Source: Polyangium sp. 6x1 (GTDB taxonomy: Bacteria > Myxococcota_A > Polyangia > Polyangiales > Polyangiaceae). Taken from it: 45,853 bases of DNA. Below, in pieces: positions 17,677 to 27,928 of this stretch. The stretch spans positions 1-45,853 of the forward strand of contig NZ_JARZHH010000080.1 of assembly GCF_029946515.1 (NCBI RefSeq), read 5' to 3'. Every line of letters begins with the position of its first letter. Positions within the stretch are counted from its first letter, which is position 1. Made by a program: the position numbers and the translations under genes. Under the pieces are notes generated by a model. That model was given only the letters and a program-made list of their open reading frames with translations, was not told the DNA's origin and made no database searches.

Positions 17677-18007
17677 TGTCGCCCAGGCGGTTGCCTACGG
17701 GCGATGTCGCACGGTGCAACAGGCTGCGGTTGAGCTCAAGCTGGCGTACTGCGAGTCTGGCCCGGGGGCGCATGTTGTTGCCACCGGTGCGGGTGCACAT
17801 CGCCGGGGTCGTCTGCGGCGGCAAGGCGAGCGCGACGTCAGCCCGTCGAGAGACACCGTACGGCGGTCGCGGGAACTGGGGAAACTCGTTGCTTCGCCCA
17901 GGCCGGGAAGGTACTTTCTGGCCACAAAAACGTAGAGGACATATTGCGCGTCAGCGGATCGCCAGATGGCTTCCGCCCGTCGCGGGCACGTGGGGGAACG
18001 AAGGTCC
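17677..18007. other. Leader region before dpdE without a supported gene
   Basis: About 330 bases lie between the SNF2 fragment and the dpdE start. No coding frame convinces. It should hold the dpdE-D promoter, but the only candidate boxes are weak (TTGCTT at 17889, 17-base gap, TACTTT at 17912). Confidence 0.4.
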
Positions 18008-21000
18008 ATGGGGATCCGCCAAGCGAGCGCTGCGCGCAGCACCACGCCAGCACTGGGAGGCTATGGTCGAATCGTCGATCCGGACGGCGGCGTCACGATC
18101 GGGAAGATCCGTGCACGCACCGACGCGGGGGTCACGCTTGAGATCTTTCGCTCGCTGATGACGCCGGAGTTCGAGACCGTAACCCTCGCTGCCGACAGGG
18201 TCGAACTGTTTGATCTTCCACGTCAGACGCTCGTCTACCACCAGCGAGGCGCTCACTGGGTGATGGGCCGGACGGTGACGGAGGAGGGGCACGGCTACTT
18301 TGCCGTTAAGTTCCCGAACGAGAACGAGCCCGTCGTCGTCTCGAAAAGCGAGCTCTTCGTACGCTCGCCGCGGCTCCCCGACGACCCGACATCGCTCCTC
18401 GCCGCGCAGGTGACGAGTGCGCCACATTTCGCGGAGGCGCGTCATCGCTTCACCGGCTTCGTCAGCGCACAGCGCGCGATCTACCGGGGGCTCACCGCGC
18501 TCGCCAGCGCGCGCATCGAGCTCTATGCGCACCAGATCGCTGCAGTACGGCGCGTGCTGTCGGATCCCGTGCATCGGTACTTGCTCGCAGACGAGGTCGG
18601 GCTTGGTAAGACGATGGAGGCAGGGTTGCTCATCGCGCAGCACCTGATCGACGAGGGCGAGCGCGCTTCGGTGCTTCTCCTCGTGCCGGACGCGCTCGTC
18701 GAACAATGGCGGGAGGAACTCGCAAGGTCTTTCGGGCTGAAAGACGATCCCCGCATCCACGTCGTCCCATTCTCGGCGCTCGAGAGCGCCGACTGCGCGC
18801 GTCTGTCGTCGTCGGCGCCGACGCTGGCGGTGATCGACGAGGCTCATCGGATGGCTCTATGGGCCTTCGCGCACGAGAGCGGGTCGAGCGAACGGAGCTC
18901 GCCGGGGGCCGACCCTCGCTATCGCGCGGTCGAAGAGCTCGCCGGCTGCCCGAAGCTCCTGCTCCTGTCCGGCACGCCGGTCCTGCACCACGAGGACGGC
19001 TTCCTCGCCATGCTACACCTGCTCGAACCGGACGCGTACGATGTGGTGGACCGGAAAGGGTTTCGTAAGCGCGTCGCCGCACGCAAGGTCGTGGCCGACG
19101 CGCTAGCCGAGTTGACGCCCGATTTTCAGCCGGATTTCCTCTCCGAAGCACTCGAACGGCTCTCGCGCGAGATCGATTTTGACGATCAACTCGGCCTCCG
19201 AGTCGCCGCGGTGACGTCGGCGCTCGCGTCCGATCCCTCGACGGCAGTGCCCGCCGTCGAGGAGCTGCGCTCCTATCTGCTCGAGCGGTATCGGCTGCAT
19301 CGACGCATCATCCGCACGCATCGCGAGTCGAAACTCGTCGCGCATCTGCTCCCGAAACGCTGCGGTATCCGCTACTTCGGCCCTGCCGAAGACTCCGCGC
19401 GCCTCCGCGCGTTCGAGGCCCTTGAGGGGTGGCGGAAGCGCGCCGTCGAAGGGCAGTTCGACGACACGAGGGGGGGCTCTGTCGTGTTCGGGCATCTCCT
19501 CTCTCGCGCGCAGTCGCATCCGCGGGAGTTTGCGCGGGCGTTCGATCGACGCGCGACCGAGATCATCGAAGGCGAAGCGAAGGAGTACTTCGACGGCGAG
19601 GCGTCGTGGCTCCAGAGCGTCGCTCGCGAGGTCCATCGCGACGACGAAGTTGACGTCCGCGCGACGGCGCTTGTCGAGCAACTTCGCGGGCCGCTCGCCA
19701 AACGGCGTGCCGTGATCTTCGTCGACGCGCCCGACGCGGCCGATGCCGTAGTCGAACAGTTGCAAGGCGACGGCGAGCTGCGTCGGCGCGTCCTGCGCTT
19801 TGTCCCCGGACAATCCGGAGTGCTCACCCAGTACGAGGAGAAATCGAACGCGATCCTCGTGTGCGATCGAGACGCCGAGGAGGGGCTCAATCTACAGAGA
19901 AAGCCGGCGAGCATCATCTTCTACGACTTGCCGTTCGACGTCGGCCGCATCGAGCAGCGCATCGGACGCTTCGATCGACTCGAGGGGATGAGGGAACTCA
20001 AGTTCCTTGTCGCGACGCCGATCGGTCCGTACGAGGGGGGCTGGACGCAGCTGCTCGCCGACCAAGTCGCCATCTTCGACCGGTCGGTGGCTCGATTGCA
20101 GTACGTGCTCGCCGAGGCGCTGGAGCGCCTGCGTCGCGAGTTGCTCGAGGCAGGGGCGGAAGAGGCGTTCGAGGCCGCGCGTGCGCGGTTTGCCGACCCG
20201 AAGACGGGACTCGAAGCATCGCTCAAGCAACTACGACGGCAGGAGATGCTCGACACGACTGACTGGGCGGACGACGATCTCCAGGCCTTTTGCGAGGCCG
20301 TCTCGAAGGCGCGCGCCGCGTCGTCGGACGATGCGCGTGCCGCCATCGGGGGCTGGCTGGAGAGGATGCAGTTCGAGGTCGAGAATGTCGCGGAGCGAGG
20401 CACCTCCTACATCCATGTGCGGCGGGAGCGGGGCAAGAACACCCTCGTTCCGCTTCAGTCTGCGGACGAACCGCTCCTGCGATGGTCGAACAAAGAAATG
20501 TCGAGGCGGACGCGTGATGCGATGCGCGCGGCCTTCGGTCCGTTCGCCTTCGATCCCAACGACGACGCGCCGTACGCATCGCTGCTCGCCATCGGGCATC
20601 CGTTCTTTGACGCGATCTTCGCCCGCATGAAGGTCGACGACCGGAGCCGGAGTTGGGGAATTTGGCGATGCTACCCGGGCGCGTCCACCCCCGAGGTCTA
20701 CGTTTGCTTCGACTTTTCGATCGAGGCGAGCCTCGCGAGGCTCACCCCGATGGCTCGCACGTGGAAGACGCTCGCGTCTCTACGCAGGCGCGCGGACGAG
20801 GTGCTTCCGGTCGAGCACCGACGGACGTGGGTCGATCTCGACGGCAGCCCCGTCGTCGACGCGGCGATCTTGAAGGTGCTCACACGCCCGTACGACAGCG
20901 AGACATCGAGGTTCTCCGGCGACCAGAACCTGAATCGGGACCGCTGGGCGCTCGCGAATCAGCAACTTCCAGTCGCGGACTGGGGCGCGCGGATCGCGAG

Positions 21001-21277
21001 CCTGCGCGAAGAGCTCGAGGAGCGGGTGCGCGCCGAAGCCAACCTTCAGCGCTTATGCAAGGCCGCGGAAGAGCGGATCCGCCGCGCCACGCAGCAGGCC
21101 GTGCGCATCCTGCGTTCTCGGGCTGCCCACGCTCCCGCGCGCGAGAAGCAGGCTATCGAGGCCGCGATCCGGCTCGAGCTTTCGCTCGGGGAGGCATTCC
21201 AACTCGGCGTGCGAGAACCCGAGTTTTGCGTCGATAACGCCGGCGTCATCATCCTCGCACCGGGGCCGCTTGGATGA
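18008..21277 (+). CDS. dpdE: DpdE, SNF2-family DNA-dependent ATPase of the Dpd restriction module, 1089 aa
   Basis: The SF2/SNF2 motifs are present: ADEVGLGKT (K near residue 201), LAVIDEAH (about 277-280), LLLSGTPVLHHEDG, and the C-terminal helicase motif RIEQRIGRFDR (about 650). The N-terminal 150 residues carry small beta-rich segments, and the C-terminal third is Dpd-specific. ATG 18008 is chosen because AAGG lies upstream and homology starts soon after. ATG 17966 in the same frame is possible. In Salmonella Montevideo, dpdE is among genes needed for the restriction-like phenotype against DNA lacking 7-deazaguanine. The gene overlaps dpdF by ATGA and opens the eight-gene operon. Confidence 0.9.
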   Translation: MGIRQASAARSTTPALGGYGRIVDPDGGVTIGKIRARTDAGVTLEIFRSLMTPEFETVTLAADRVELFDLPRQTLVYHQRGAHWVMGRTVTEEGHGYFAVKFPNENEPVVVSKSELFVRSPRLPDDPTSLLAAQVTSAPHFAEARHRFTGFVSAQRAIYRGLTALASARIELYAHQIAAVRRVLSDPVHRYLLADEVGLGKTMEAGLLIAQHLIDEGERASVLLLVPDALVEQWREELARSFGLKDDPRIHVVPFSALESADCARLSSSAPTLAVIDEAHRMALWAFAHESGSSERSSPGADPRYRAVEELAGCPKLLLLSGTPVLHHEDGFLAMLHLLEPDAYDVVDRKGFRKRVAARKVVADALAELTPDFQPDFLSEALERLSREIDFDDQLGLRVAAVTSALASDPSTAVPAVEELRSYLLERYRLHRRIIRTHRESKLVAHLLPKRCGIRYFGPAEDSARLRAFEALEGWRKRAVEGQFDDTRGGSVVFGHLLSRAQSHPREFARAFDRRATEIIEGEAKEYFDGEASWLQSVAREVHRDDEVDVRATALVEQLRGPLAKRRAVIFVDAPDAADAVVEQLQGDGELRRRVLRFVPGQSGVLTQYEEKSNAILVCDRDAEEGLNLQRKPASIIFYDLPFDVGRIEQRIGRFDRLEGMRELKFLVATPIGPYEGGWTQLLADQVAIFDRSVARLQYVLAEALERLRRELLEAGAEEAFEAARARFADPKTGLEASLKQLRRQEMLDTTDWADDDLQAFCEAVSKARAASSDDARAAIGGWLERMQFEVENVAERGTSYIHVRRERGKNTLVPLQSADEPLLRWSNKEMSRRTRDAMRAAFGPFAFDPNDDAPYASLLAIGHPFFDAIFARMKVDDRSRSWGIWRCYPGASTPEVYVCFDFSIEASLARLTPMARTWKTLASLRRRADEVLPVEHRRTWVDLDGSPVVDAAILKVLTRPYDSETSRFSGDQNLNRDRWALANQQLPVADWGARIASLREELEERVRAEANLQRLCKAAEERIRRATQQAVRILRSRAAHAPAREKQAIEAAIRLELSLGEAFQLGVREPEFCVDNAGVIILAPGPLG

Positions 21278-23838
21278 CGCCGGAACAGCTGCAGACGCTC
21301 CTCGACACCGGCGCGTCCGACGGCGCATCGAGCCTCGATCGTCGGATCGCCGACGCGCGCAGGCACATGCTCGAGAACGAAGGCGATGGGTGGGCCGATC
21401 TCGTGATCCTCGTGCGGCAAGCCCTCGAGCGCTGGGCGCTCGCCGAGGAGCGAGGGAACCGCGCTTGTGCCGTGGTGCGCGTGTCCGCGACGCGTCCGTG
21501 GCCATCCCGTGAGCAGTGGGAGCGAGCGGGCGTCGTAGCAGACACTGTGGCTCCCGATCGACTGCGCCTGCAATGCCGACCGTGGCAGTCCGCGTGGCTC
21601 TCTGAGCAGGACGCGCGTGTCGTCGAAGACGCGATCACGGCGCAACGTCGGCAGGCGCGCTCGCTCATCGCGGCCGATCCGCTCATCGCGCATCGCATGG
21701 GCCTTGAGCACGCGCGATCCGCCGGCCAGCGCGACGCGATCCGCAGCGTCCACCTCACACCGGCAGGCTCGAACGTGCTCGTCGTACTGCCAACGGGTGC
21801 AGGCAAATCCGCGGTGTTTCAGTTCGCTGCGCTCCACAATCACGCGACCGGCGCTGGAATGGTGGTTGTGGTCGTGCCGACGATCGCGCTCGCCCGAGAC
21901 CAAGAGAGGCGTTACCGCGAGCTCGTGCGGCAGCGCGGACAGGACCTCCCGGCCGGGGTTCCGCTCGCTTTTCATAGCGGGCTCTCCGACGACGAGCGCA
22001 TTGTTCTGCGCCGCGCCGTCGCCAGCGGTGAGCTCCCGATCCTCTTCGCGTCCCCGGAGTCGCTGCTGGGAACACTCCAGTCGCCGCTCCTTGTGGCCGC
22101 CGAGAAAGGTCTCCTCTCCGTGTTCGCCGTCGACGAGGCGCATATGGTGGCGCAATGGGCGGAATTTCGGCCACGCTTCCAGGCGATCTCGGGGTTCCGC
22201 GACGCCCTCGCCGCGCGCTGCCCCGAAGGCCACCCGTTCCGAACCGTCTTGCTGACGGCGACGCTCACGAAAGAGGGCTTTCACGTCCTCACGAACGTGT
22301 TTGGATCCCTGCTCGTCGTCGCGGAGGTCGCGTTGCGGCCCGAGCCCGGGTACTTAATTGCGCGCTGCGCCGACGAGGCCGAGAAGTGCGCAAAGATCGA
22401 CGAGGCGCTCTATCGCTTGCCGCGTCCGCTCATCGTCTACACGACGCTCCGGAGAGATGCCGAGGCGTTGTACACGCGGATGACCCAGTATCTCGGCTTT
22501 CGACGCGTTCGCTGCGTGCGCGGTGGCGACATGTCCGACGCGAGGGGCGAGGAGATCCTGCGCGGCTGGAGCGTCGGCGAGATCGACGTCATCGTGGCCA
22601 CGTCGGCGTTCGGGCTCGGCGTCGATCAATCGGAGGTCCGTTCGGTGCTCCACGCGTGCGTGCCCGAGAGCATCGACCGGTGGTACCAGGAGGTCGGGCG
22701 TGCGGGACGCGACGGGTGCGCGAGCGTCGCGCTCCTGGTCGCCGACGCGAAGGACGAGCAGACCGCAGAGCGGATGGCGTACGACCGGCTCCTCTTGCCC
22801 GAGAAGGCGTGGTCTCGCTGGGGCACGATGCGCAGGGCGCCCCGGCCGGCGGAGCTCAACGACAACGCGTCCAATGAGAGCCACACGATCAGCGTGCCGC
22901 TCGACACCCTCGCCGAGGGCAACGACGTCGCCACGACTCGCGACGAAGACTGGAGCTTCCGCACGCTGACGATGATGGTCCACGCAGGGATGCTGCGGTT
23001 TTCGCACGCCGTGCACCGTCCTTCGTCCGGCGTCGGCGGTGACGCCGAACGCGAGGACGCGCAGGGCGCCGCGAGGATGCCATATGCGCACGTGACCATC
23101 ACCCACACGGATCACCTCGACAAGGACCGCTTCAGCGAGCGCTTCTCCCGCGCGCGCGCCCAGCGCGTCGCCGCGGACGAGCAGGAGGTCACACGGTTGC
23201 GCGCGTTGATCGAGGGCACACGGTCCGTTCATGATCTGTTGCGCGAGACGTACGCGATCCCCGCAGCGAAGGTGACCGTCCCGAAGACCGCGGGCGACTG
23301 TCCGAAGTCGCGCCGCGAGGGCCGCAGACGGAACGAGCACGGGCTTCCCATCCTCGTGCGCCCCGCCGACGCGGCCGTGAACGACGTCGACGAGATCGTC
23401 GTCCGGCTTTTTCGCGAGCTGCCGCGCGACTATCACGGCCCGCTCCTCGTCCGCTACGAGCCCATATCGAGCTGGTCGTTCGATGACGATCTGAACGAGC
23501 TCGTGGGTCGGCTCGCGGCGCTGGGCTTCGTCGAGTTCGCCTGGCCCGACGGCTTCGGCCCCTTGGACTGGGCGAGGCTCGGCGCGCGGGCTCCGGCACG
23601 TTACGTCTTCGCGGCTGACAGCGACGACCCCTCGATCCGGCCGTGGAAGGTGCCGCGGTTGAGCGTGCTGCGCGCGCCCGATTCCGCGGAGCTCGTACGA
23701 ACGCTCCAGCTCGTGCGGCCACGTCACGTCGTGCTCGTGCCGGAAGGCCTGCGCGATCCGCACGCCCCGCACCGCGCCTTCAACGCGCGCACCCATATGG
23801 ACATGCCGACCTTCCTCACGAGGATCCGACCGCGATGA
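21274..23838 (+). CDS. dpdF: DpdF, RecQ-like superfamily 2 helicase, 854 aa
   Basis: Walker A is PTGAGKS (residues 173-179), the DEAH box is AVDEAHMVAQW (about 287), and motif III is LLTATL. Motifs V and VI read TSAFGLGVDQSEVRSV and YQEVGRAGRDG (about 475-481), strongly RecQ-like. About 170 N-terminal residues and 370 C-terminal residues are family-specific, with no RecQ zinc or HRDC domain seen. It is the DNA-unwinding partner in the Dpd restriction set. It overlaps dpdE at its start and dpdG at its end (ATGA both times), so translation is coupled. Confidence 0.9.
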   Translation: MTPEQLQTLLDTGASDGASSLDRRIADARRHMLENEGDGWADLVILVRQALERWALAEERGNRACAVVRVSATRPWPSREQWERAGVVADTVAPDRLRLQCRPWQSAWLSEQDARVVEDAITAQRRQARSLIAADPLIAHRMGLEHARSAGQRDAIRSVHLTPAGSNVLVVLPTGAGKSAVFQFAALHNHATGAGMVVVVVPTIALARDQERRYRELVRQRGQDLPAGVPLAFHSGLSDDERIVLRRAVASGELPILFASPESLLGTLQSPLLVAAEKGLLSVFAVDEAHMVAQWAEFRPRFQAISGFRDALAARCPEGHPFRTVLLTATLTKEGFHVLTNVFGSLLVVAEVALRPEPGYLIARCADEAEKCAKIDEALYRLPRPLIVYTTLRRDAEALYTRMTQYLGFRRVRCVRGGDMSDARGEEILRGWSVGEIDVIVATSAFGLGVDQSEVRSVLHACVPESIDRWYQEVGRAGRDGCASVALLVADAKDEQTAERMAYDRLLLPEKAWSRWGTMRRAPRPAELNDNASNESHTISVPLDTLAEGNDVATTRDEDWSFRTLTMMVHAGMLRFSHAVHRPSSGVGGDAEREDAQGAARMPYAHVTITHTDHLDKDRFSERFSRARAQRVAADEQEVTRLRALIEGTRSVHDLLRETYAIPAAKVTVPKTAGDCPKSRREGRRRNEHGLPILVRPADAAVNDVDEIVVRLFRELPRDYHGPLLVRYEPISSWSFDDDLNELVGRLAALGFVEFAWPDGFGPLDWARLGARAPARYVFAADSDDPSIRPWKVPRLSVLRAPDSAELVRTLQLVRPRHVVLVPEGLRDPHAPHRAFNARTHMDMPTFLTRIRPR

Positions 23839-24776
23839 CTCTGCTCAACCGTGCGAACAATGGCCACGTGCCGTCGATGATGGTGCTATGGCGCACGGCA
23901 CGCGTCTTCTGTCCGACGTCGCGCGCGCGCCTCGAGACCCTGTGCCGACCGCGGGCCAACGCCGGCGACTCGCGGATGATGAGTTATACCTTCGCGACCT
24001 GGAGAGCGCTCGGCCTGTTCGAAGGCGACGACGAGCACGTCCGCCTCGCGTCCCCGTTCGACGTAATCGACCAGGTCGACACAGAAGCGCTTCGTACCGC
24101 TGTGCTCGAGCTGCTCCTGAGACCGGAGAACAGCCCGACGCTGCTCGACTCCGACACGAGCGACGAGATTTCGCGCGCGAGCGACTTCGTGCGCGTCGCG
24201 ACCTGGGCCCTCGCTCAAGACCCTTACCGGCTGGCGTCGTCGAATCAAGATCGCGTGCTGGAGCAGGCGAGTGCGCAGGGGATCGCGCTCTTCAAGGGCG
24301 ATGGCCGCTGGGTGTCGTTTCAGGAGTGGGCCTACTTCGTCGGACTCGGGGTGATGACGCGCTTGGGCCTCGTCATGAACCCCGCGCGCGCCGTTCGCGA
24401 GGTCCTTTCCGGCCGGCACGCACTCGTCGCGCTCTCCGCCGAAGAAGACGTGCCTTTGACGACCTTCCTGAGCGACCTCGCCAAGGCCCTTCCCGTCGTC
24501 GATGGCGGCGCCTACCGCGTTCGACTCGACGACGTGTTTCGCGCGAAGAACCATTCGTTCGCGCCCCATCAACTCTCGCCGGCTCTCGCGCTCGCACTCC
24601 TCCAGCTCGACCACGAGGGGGTGATCATCCTCTCGGATCGCCCCGGTGACGTCGCGACGCGACTCTCCCTCCTCGGACGCGCGCGCGCCGTCGTCCGAAC
24701 CGCGAGCCACATCCGGCGCGGCACGCCGCGCCTAGCGCACGGCGTCGCGACGCACGTCGAAGGAGGGCAGGCATGA
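23835..24776 (+). CDS. dpdG: DpdG-type protein, 313 aa
   Basis: It has no motif I can name. It is a soluble helical protein starting MTLLNRANNGHVPSMMVLWR, with winged-helix-like stretches (SYTFATWRALGLFEGDDEHV) that might bind DNA. It is identified as DpdG by its place between dpdF and the ATPase dpdH and by its size. dpdG was reported as needed for the restriction phenotype in Salmonella. ATG 23835 is fixed by the ATGA overlap with dpdF. A 377-aa extension into dpdF is rejected as overlap. Confidence 0.75.
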   Translation: MTLLNRANNGHVPSMMVLWRTARVFCPTSRARLETLCRPRANAGDSRMMSYTFATWRALGLFEGDDEHVRLASPFDVIDQVDTEALRTAVLELLLRPENSPTLLDSDTSDEISRASDFVRVATWALAQDPYRLASSNQDRVLEQASAQGIALFKGDGRWVSFQEWAYFVGLGVMTRLGLVMNPARAVREVLSGRHALVALSAEEDVPLTTFLSDLAKALPVVDGGAYRVRLDDVFRAKNHSFAPHQLSPALALALLQLDHEGVIILSDRPGDVATRLSLLGRARAVVRTASHIRRGTPRLAHGVATHVEGGQA

Positions 24777-27700
24777 ACGCTCTCTCCTGGTGGTGGCCGT
24801 CCCTCAGTCGGCTCAACGAGGTGCTGCTCGGTGACGCCGAAGCCCACAGCCCCGCGGTCGCCCTGGCCGTGCACCAACGCATGCGCATCCGCCGGCGCCA
24901 CTACGACGAGCCCATCGACACCGATCGCGCAGAGACCGTCGACGAGTGGGCCATTTTCCGCCAGCTTGAGGAGCCGGTCGGAGACGGGTGCCAGGTGGTG
25001 CTCATCGAGGGCAAGTCCGGCACCGGCAAGTCTCACGTGGTGCGGTGGCTGGAGATCCAGCTCGATCGCCGCGCGCGCCGCGAGCCACGGGAGGACGAGC
25101 CGCCGCCGGTCGTGCTGCCCGTGAGCAAGGGGGCGCGCCTACGCGACATCGTGAAGCAGCTCTGCGACCGGCCCGAGCTTGCGGGCGACGAGCACGCGGC
25201 GCTGCGCCAACAGCTGAGCCGCGCCCAGGAACCCGTCGACCCCAAGGACGCCGCTTCACGCCTGTGCCAGCAGCTGGCCTTCGTGTGCGAGACGCGCGCG
25301 GGCGATGCGAAACGAAAGCAAGCGGAGGGGCGCGCCCTCACTGCGCTGGAGAGCCTCCAGAAGAAGTGGGGCGACCCGCAGCAATTGCCTCACCTCCTGG
25401 TCTACAACCCGCTGCGACCGCTCTTGGTGGATGACGGTCGGCCGCTGCGACGGCTCGTCGAACACCTTCATACCAAGGCCGGCGCGCTCACCCCGCGGAC
25501 CGACCAGGAGTTCGTTGACGCCGATCTGGTGTTCGACGAGCTCCCGGACGAGCTCGATAAGCGCGCGCGCCAGGTCCTCCGTCACCTGGAGGATCCGGAC
25601 GAGCGCCGCGAAGCCGTGCGCGTGCTCAACGACGCGCTCGACGACGCCAAGCGCATCCTGCTCAACCTGAATCCAGGTGTCGTCCAGGAAGTCTTCAAGT
25701 CGATCCGCCGGGAGCTCCTTCGCCAGGGCAAGGAGCTCATTCTCCTCGTCGAAGACTTCGCGGATCTTTCCGGGCTCCAGCGCGAGGTTCTTCAAGCCGC
25801 CATCCAGACGGGTGCGCCCGGCGGGGTGAAAACCTACTGCACCCTGCGAACAGTGCTCGCCTTCACCGACGGTTTTGTTAGTGAACATACGGTACTGTCG
25901 CGGGCGCAGTACGTCTACTACGTGCCGAACCAGCTGCGCGAGGACGAGGTCGTTGAGCAGAGCGTTCGTCTGGTCGGAGCATACCTGCACGCCGCTCGCT
26001 TCGGCGCGGCGGCGCTGGAGAAGGCCCTGCGCGAGGCGAGCGACGTCGAGCGGTGGATGCCGGCTCCGCCCGAGCTGAGCGACGCCGATTCGATACGCTT
26101 GGAGGCGTTCGGAAAGTCGGGCAACGCGCCGCTCTTTCCTTTCACCCGCAACGTGGTCGAACGCCTGGTGCGCGACACCTACGCTGGCAAGGCCCTGCTG
26201 TACGTGCCGCGCGATGTGATCCGCGACGTGATGCCGCGCGTCCTCGATCATCGCGAAGCGTTCGAGCGCGGTGAGTTCCCGCCGAAGGCCTTTCAACAGA
26301 GCCGGCAAGCGCAACTGACGGACGAACAGGCCAAGTGGGTCGGAAACATCAAGACAGACGGCGCCACGCGCGGTCGCCTCGAGAGGTTCCTTCGCTACTG
26401 GGGCTCGAACGCGGGCGCCGCGCGTGTATTCGGGCTCCCCGCGCCCGACGGTTCCAACGGAACGGGAGAGCCCGATGACGTCGTCGACACCTTCGAGGAC
26501 CCTGGATCGAGCGGTTCGAATGAAGCCGACGGCAACGATGAGAAGAAGGGGACGGGTGGCGCTGGCGGTGACGTGCCGCCTCCCGTCGTCGAGCCATTCG
26601 CGGCCGAGCGAGAAGAGTTCGATGCATGGCGCCGCGGAAAGGATGTTGCGGCACCTGGGGAGAGGCAAACGATTCGCAAGGCGATCGATGCCTCGCTCCG
26701 CCCTGCGCTCGGGTGGGCTTGGCGCCCTCGCCTGAGCAAGTCGGTCTTCGCGACGCGATGGCAGGGCTGGCAGGAGTGGATCGACGTCGCCGGTCTTCGC
26801 CTCGCGAGCGATGCCCACGCGCCGCTCACGCTCGTGAGCCACGAGGCGCGTAACGACACGCTCGTGAACGGTGCGGTCGCGCGCGAACTGGCGGCGGTCC
26901 GAGGAGCGCACACGCTCAAGTCGTGGGACGTCGAAGGAATCGAAAAGTCGCTCGCGGGCTACCTCGCCTTCGTTGAGCGCCACCGCCCGGCCGTCGAACG
27001 GCATCTGCTCGGCCTTTTCTGCCTTCGCCGCTGGGATGTGCTCCCGTTTCTCGTCGACGCGCTGACGCTGACGGGCGCGATGCTCGGCGTGCCCAACTGC
27101 GGATCGTCGGCGCCCGACGAGTTCATCGACGCGCTGTTCGCCGATCCACCCGACGGCTCGTTCCACGACGGCGACTGGTCCGAGAAGCGCTTGAAACCGC
27201 TGCGCGAGGCACGCGCGTCGCTGCGAAGGCTCCTCGAGCAGGAGATCGGCGCTTTCCAAGGAGACGCTGACACGGTCCATGGCCTCGACGTCGCGCGCCT
27301 GCTCCCGTTCGTGCCTGCCCCGAGGCGCGAACCCGCGCCGGCGCTCGCCGACCCGGCATTTCCGCTGCATGCCACCGACGCGGACGCCAAGACGATCACG
27401 ACTGCCGTCAGCCTCCTCCGCGACCGCGCCCTCGACACCGCGTCGCGCGCAGAACTCGACGAGCGCAGAAAACTCGCCGCCCGCGTGCGCGCGTACCTCG
27501 GCCCCGATCTCGACAAGGAGGCGCTGGTCAAGGCGCTCGGCGCGCTCCTCAATGAGCTCAAGCAACTCGACGTGTTGACCGAGGAGCGCGCGAGCGAGAT
27601 GAGGACGGTCGTGACGCAACTCAAGAAAGCGGCCGTCGTTGAGCCGCTCGAGTCGACTGATCGCCTGGTGGCGAACGACGCGTCCCTCTGGCAGCGCCTC

Positions 27701-27928
27701 GTGTCGCTCGGGCGCAACGAGCCGGACATCGCCCGGCTGGCCAACACCGAGCGTATTCTCGTCAAGGTCGACGCGTTCCTCCGGGACCACGAACGGCACG
27801 TCGCCGCATCCACCAAGATCGATCCACTGGACGAAGCCATGGCTACGCACGAGACGCAGCTCGCCGAAGCGCGCCGCCTCCTCGGCGGCGTCGCCCCAGC
27901 GACCGCGGCGACGGAGGAGGCTTTATGA
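24773..27928 (+). CDS. dpdH: DpdH, large P-loop ATPase, 1051 aa
   Basis: Walker A GKSGTGKS is at residues 80-87 and a Walker B-like LILLVEDFADLSG is near 322. The two are far apart, with a helical insertion between them. Around residues 560-620 is an acidic, Gly/Asp-rich linker. The C-terminal 400 residues are helical. It is matched to DpdH by position (G-H-I-J) and by the ATPase module. The start at ATG 24773 overlaps the dpdG stop. GGAGG lies upstream in dpdG. It probably powers or assembles the restriction complex. Confidence 0.85.
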   Translation: MNALSWWWPSLSRLNEVLLGDAEAHSPAVALAVHQRMRIRRRHYDEPIDTDRAETVDEWAIFRQLEEPVGDGCQVVLIEGKSGTGKSHVVRWLEIQLDRRARREPREDEPPPVVLPVSKGARLRDIVKQLCDRPELAGDEHAALRQQLSRAQEPVDPKDAASRLCQQLAFVCETRAGDAKRKQAEGRALTALESLQKKWGDPQQLPHLLVYNPLRPLLVDDGRPLRRLVEHLHTKAGALTPRTDQEFVDADLVFDELPDELDKRARQVLRHLEDPDERREAVRVLNDALDDAKRILLNLNPGVVQEVFKSIRRELLRQGKELILLVEDFADLSGLQREVLQAAIQTGAPGGVKTYCTLRTVLAFTDGFVSEHTVLSRAQYVYYVPNQLREDEVVEQSVRLVGAYLHAARFGAAALEKALREASDVERWMPAPPELSDADSIRLEAFGKSGNAPLFPFTRNVVERLVRDTYAGKALLYVPRDVIRDVMPRVLDHREAFERGEFPPKAFQQSRQAQLTDEQAKWVGNIKTDGATRGRLERFLRYWGSNAGAARVFGLPAPDGSNGTGEPDDVVDTFEDPGSSGSNEADGNDEKKGTGGAGGDVPPPVVEPFAAEREEFDAWRRGKDVAAPGERQTIRKAIDASLRPALGWAWRPRLSKSVFATRWQGWQEWIDVAGLRLASDAHAPLTLVSHEARNDTLVNGAVARELAAVRGAHTLKSWDVEGIEKSLAGYLAFVERHRPAVERHLLGLFCLRRWDVLPFLVDALTLTGAMLGVPNCGSSAPDEFIDALFADPPDGSFHDGDWSEKRLKPLREARASLRRLLEQEIGAFQGDADTVHGLDVARLLPFVPAPRREPAPALADPAFPLHATDADAKTITTAVSLLRDRALDTASRAELDERRKLAARVRAYLGPDLDKEALVKALGALLNELKQLDVLTEERASEMRTVVTQLKKAAVVEPLESTDRLVANDASLWQRLVSLGRNEPDIARLANTERILVKVDAFLRDHERHVAASTKIDPLDEAMATHETQLAEARRLLGGVAPATAATEEAL

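Noticed and set aside
17889-17917. Sigma-70 promoter for dpdE (TTGCTT, 17 bases, TACTTT)
   Set aside because: Only 4 and 3 of 6 consensus bases match; such boxes arise by chance in this much sequence.
18008-21277. DISARM DrmD
   Set aside because: The gene is a SNF2 ATPase, but its neighbours are dpdF-K and not drmA/B/C or a methyltransferase.
25256-27850. Long open frame of 864 codons on the minus strand opposite dpdH
   Set aside because: It is a mirror of the high-GC coding frame of dpdH, has no domain, and dpdH itself has clear ATPase motifs. The same holds for 29822-31663 and 124-1170.
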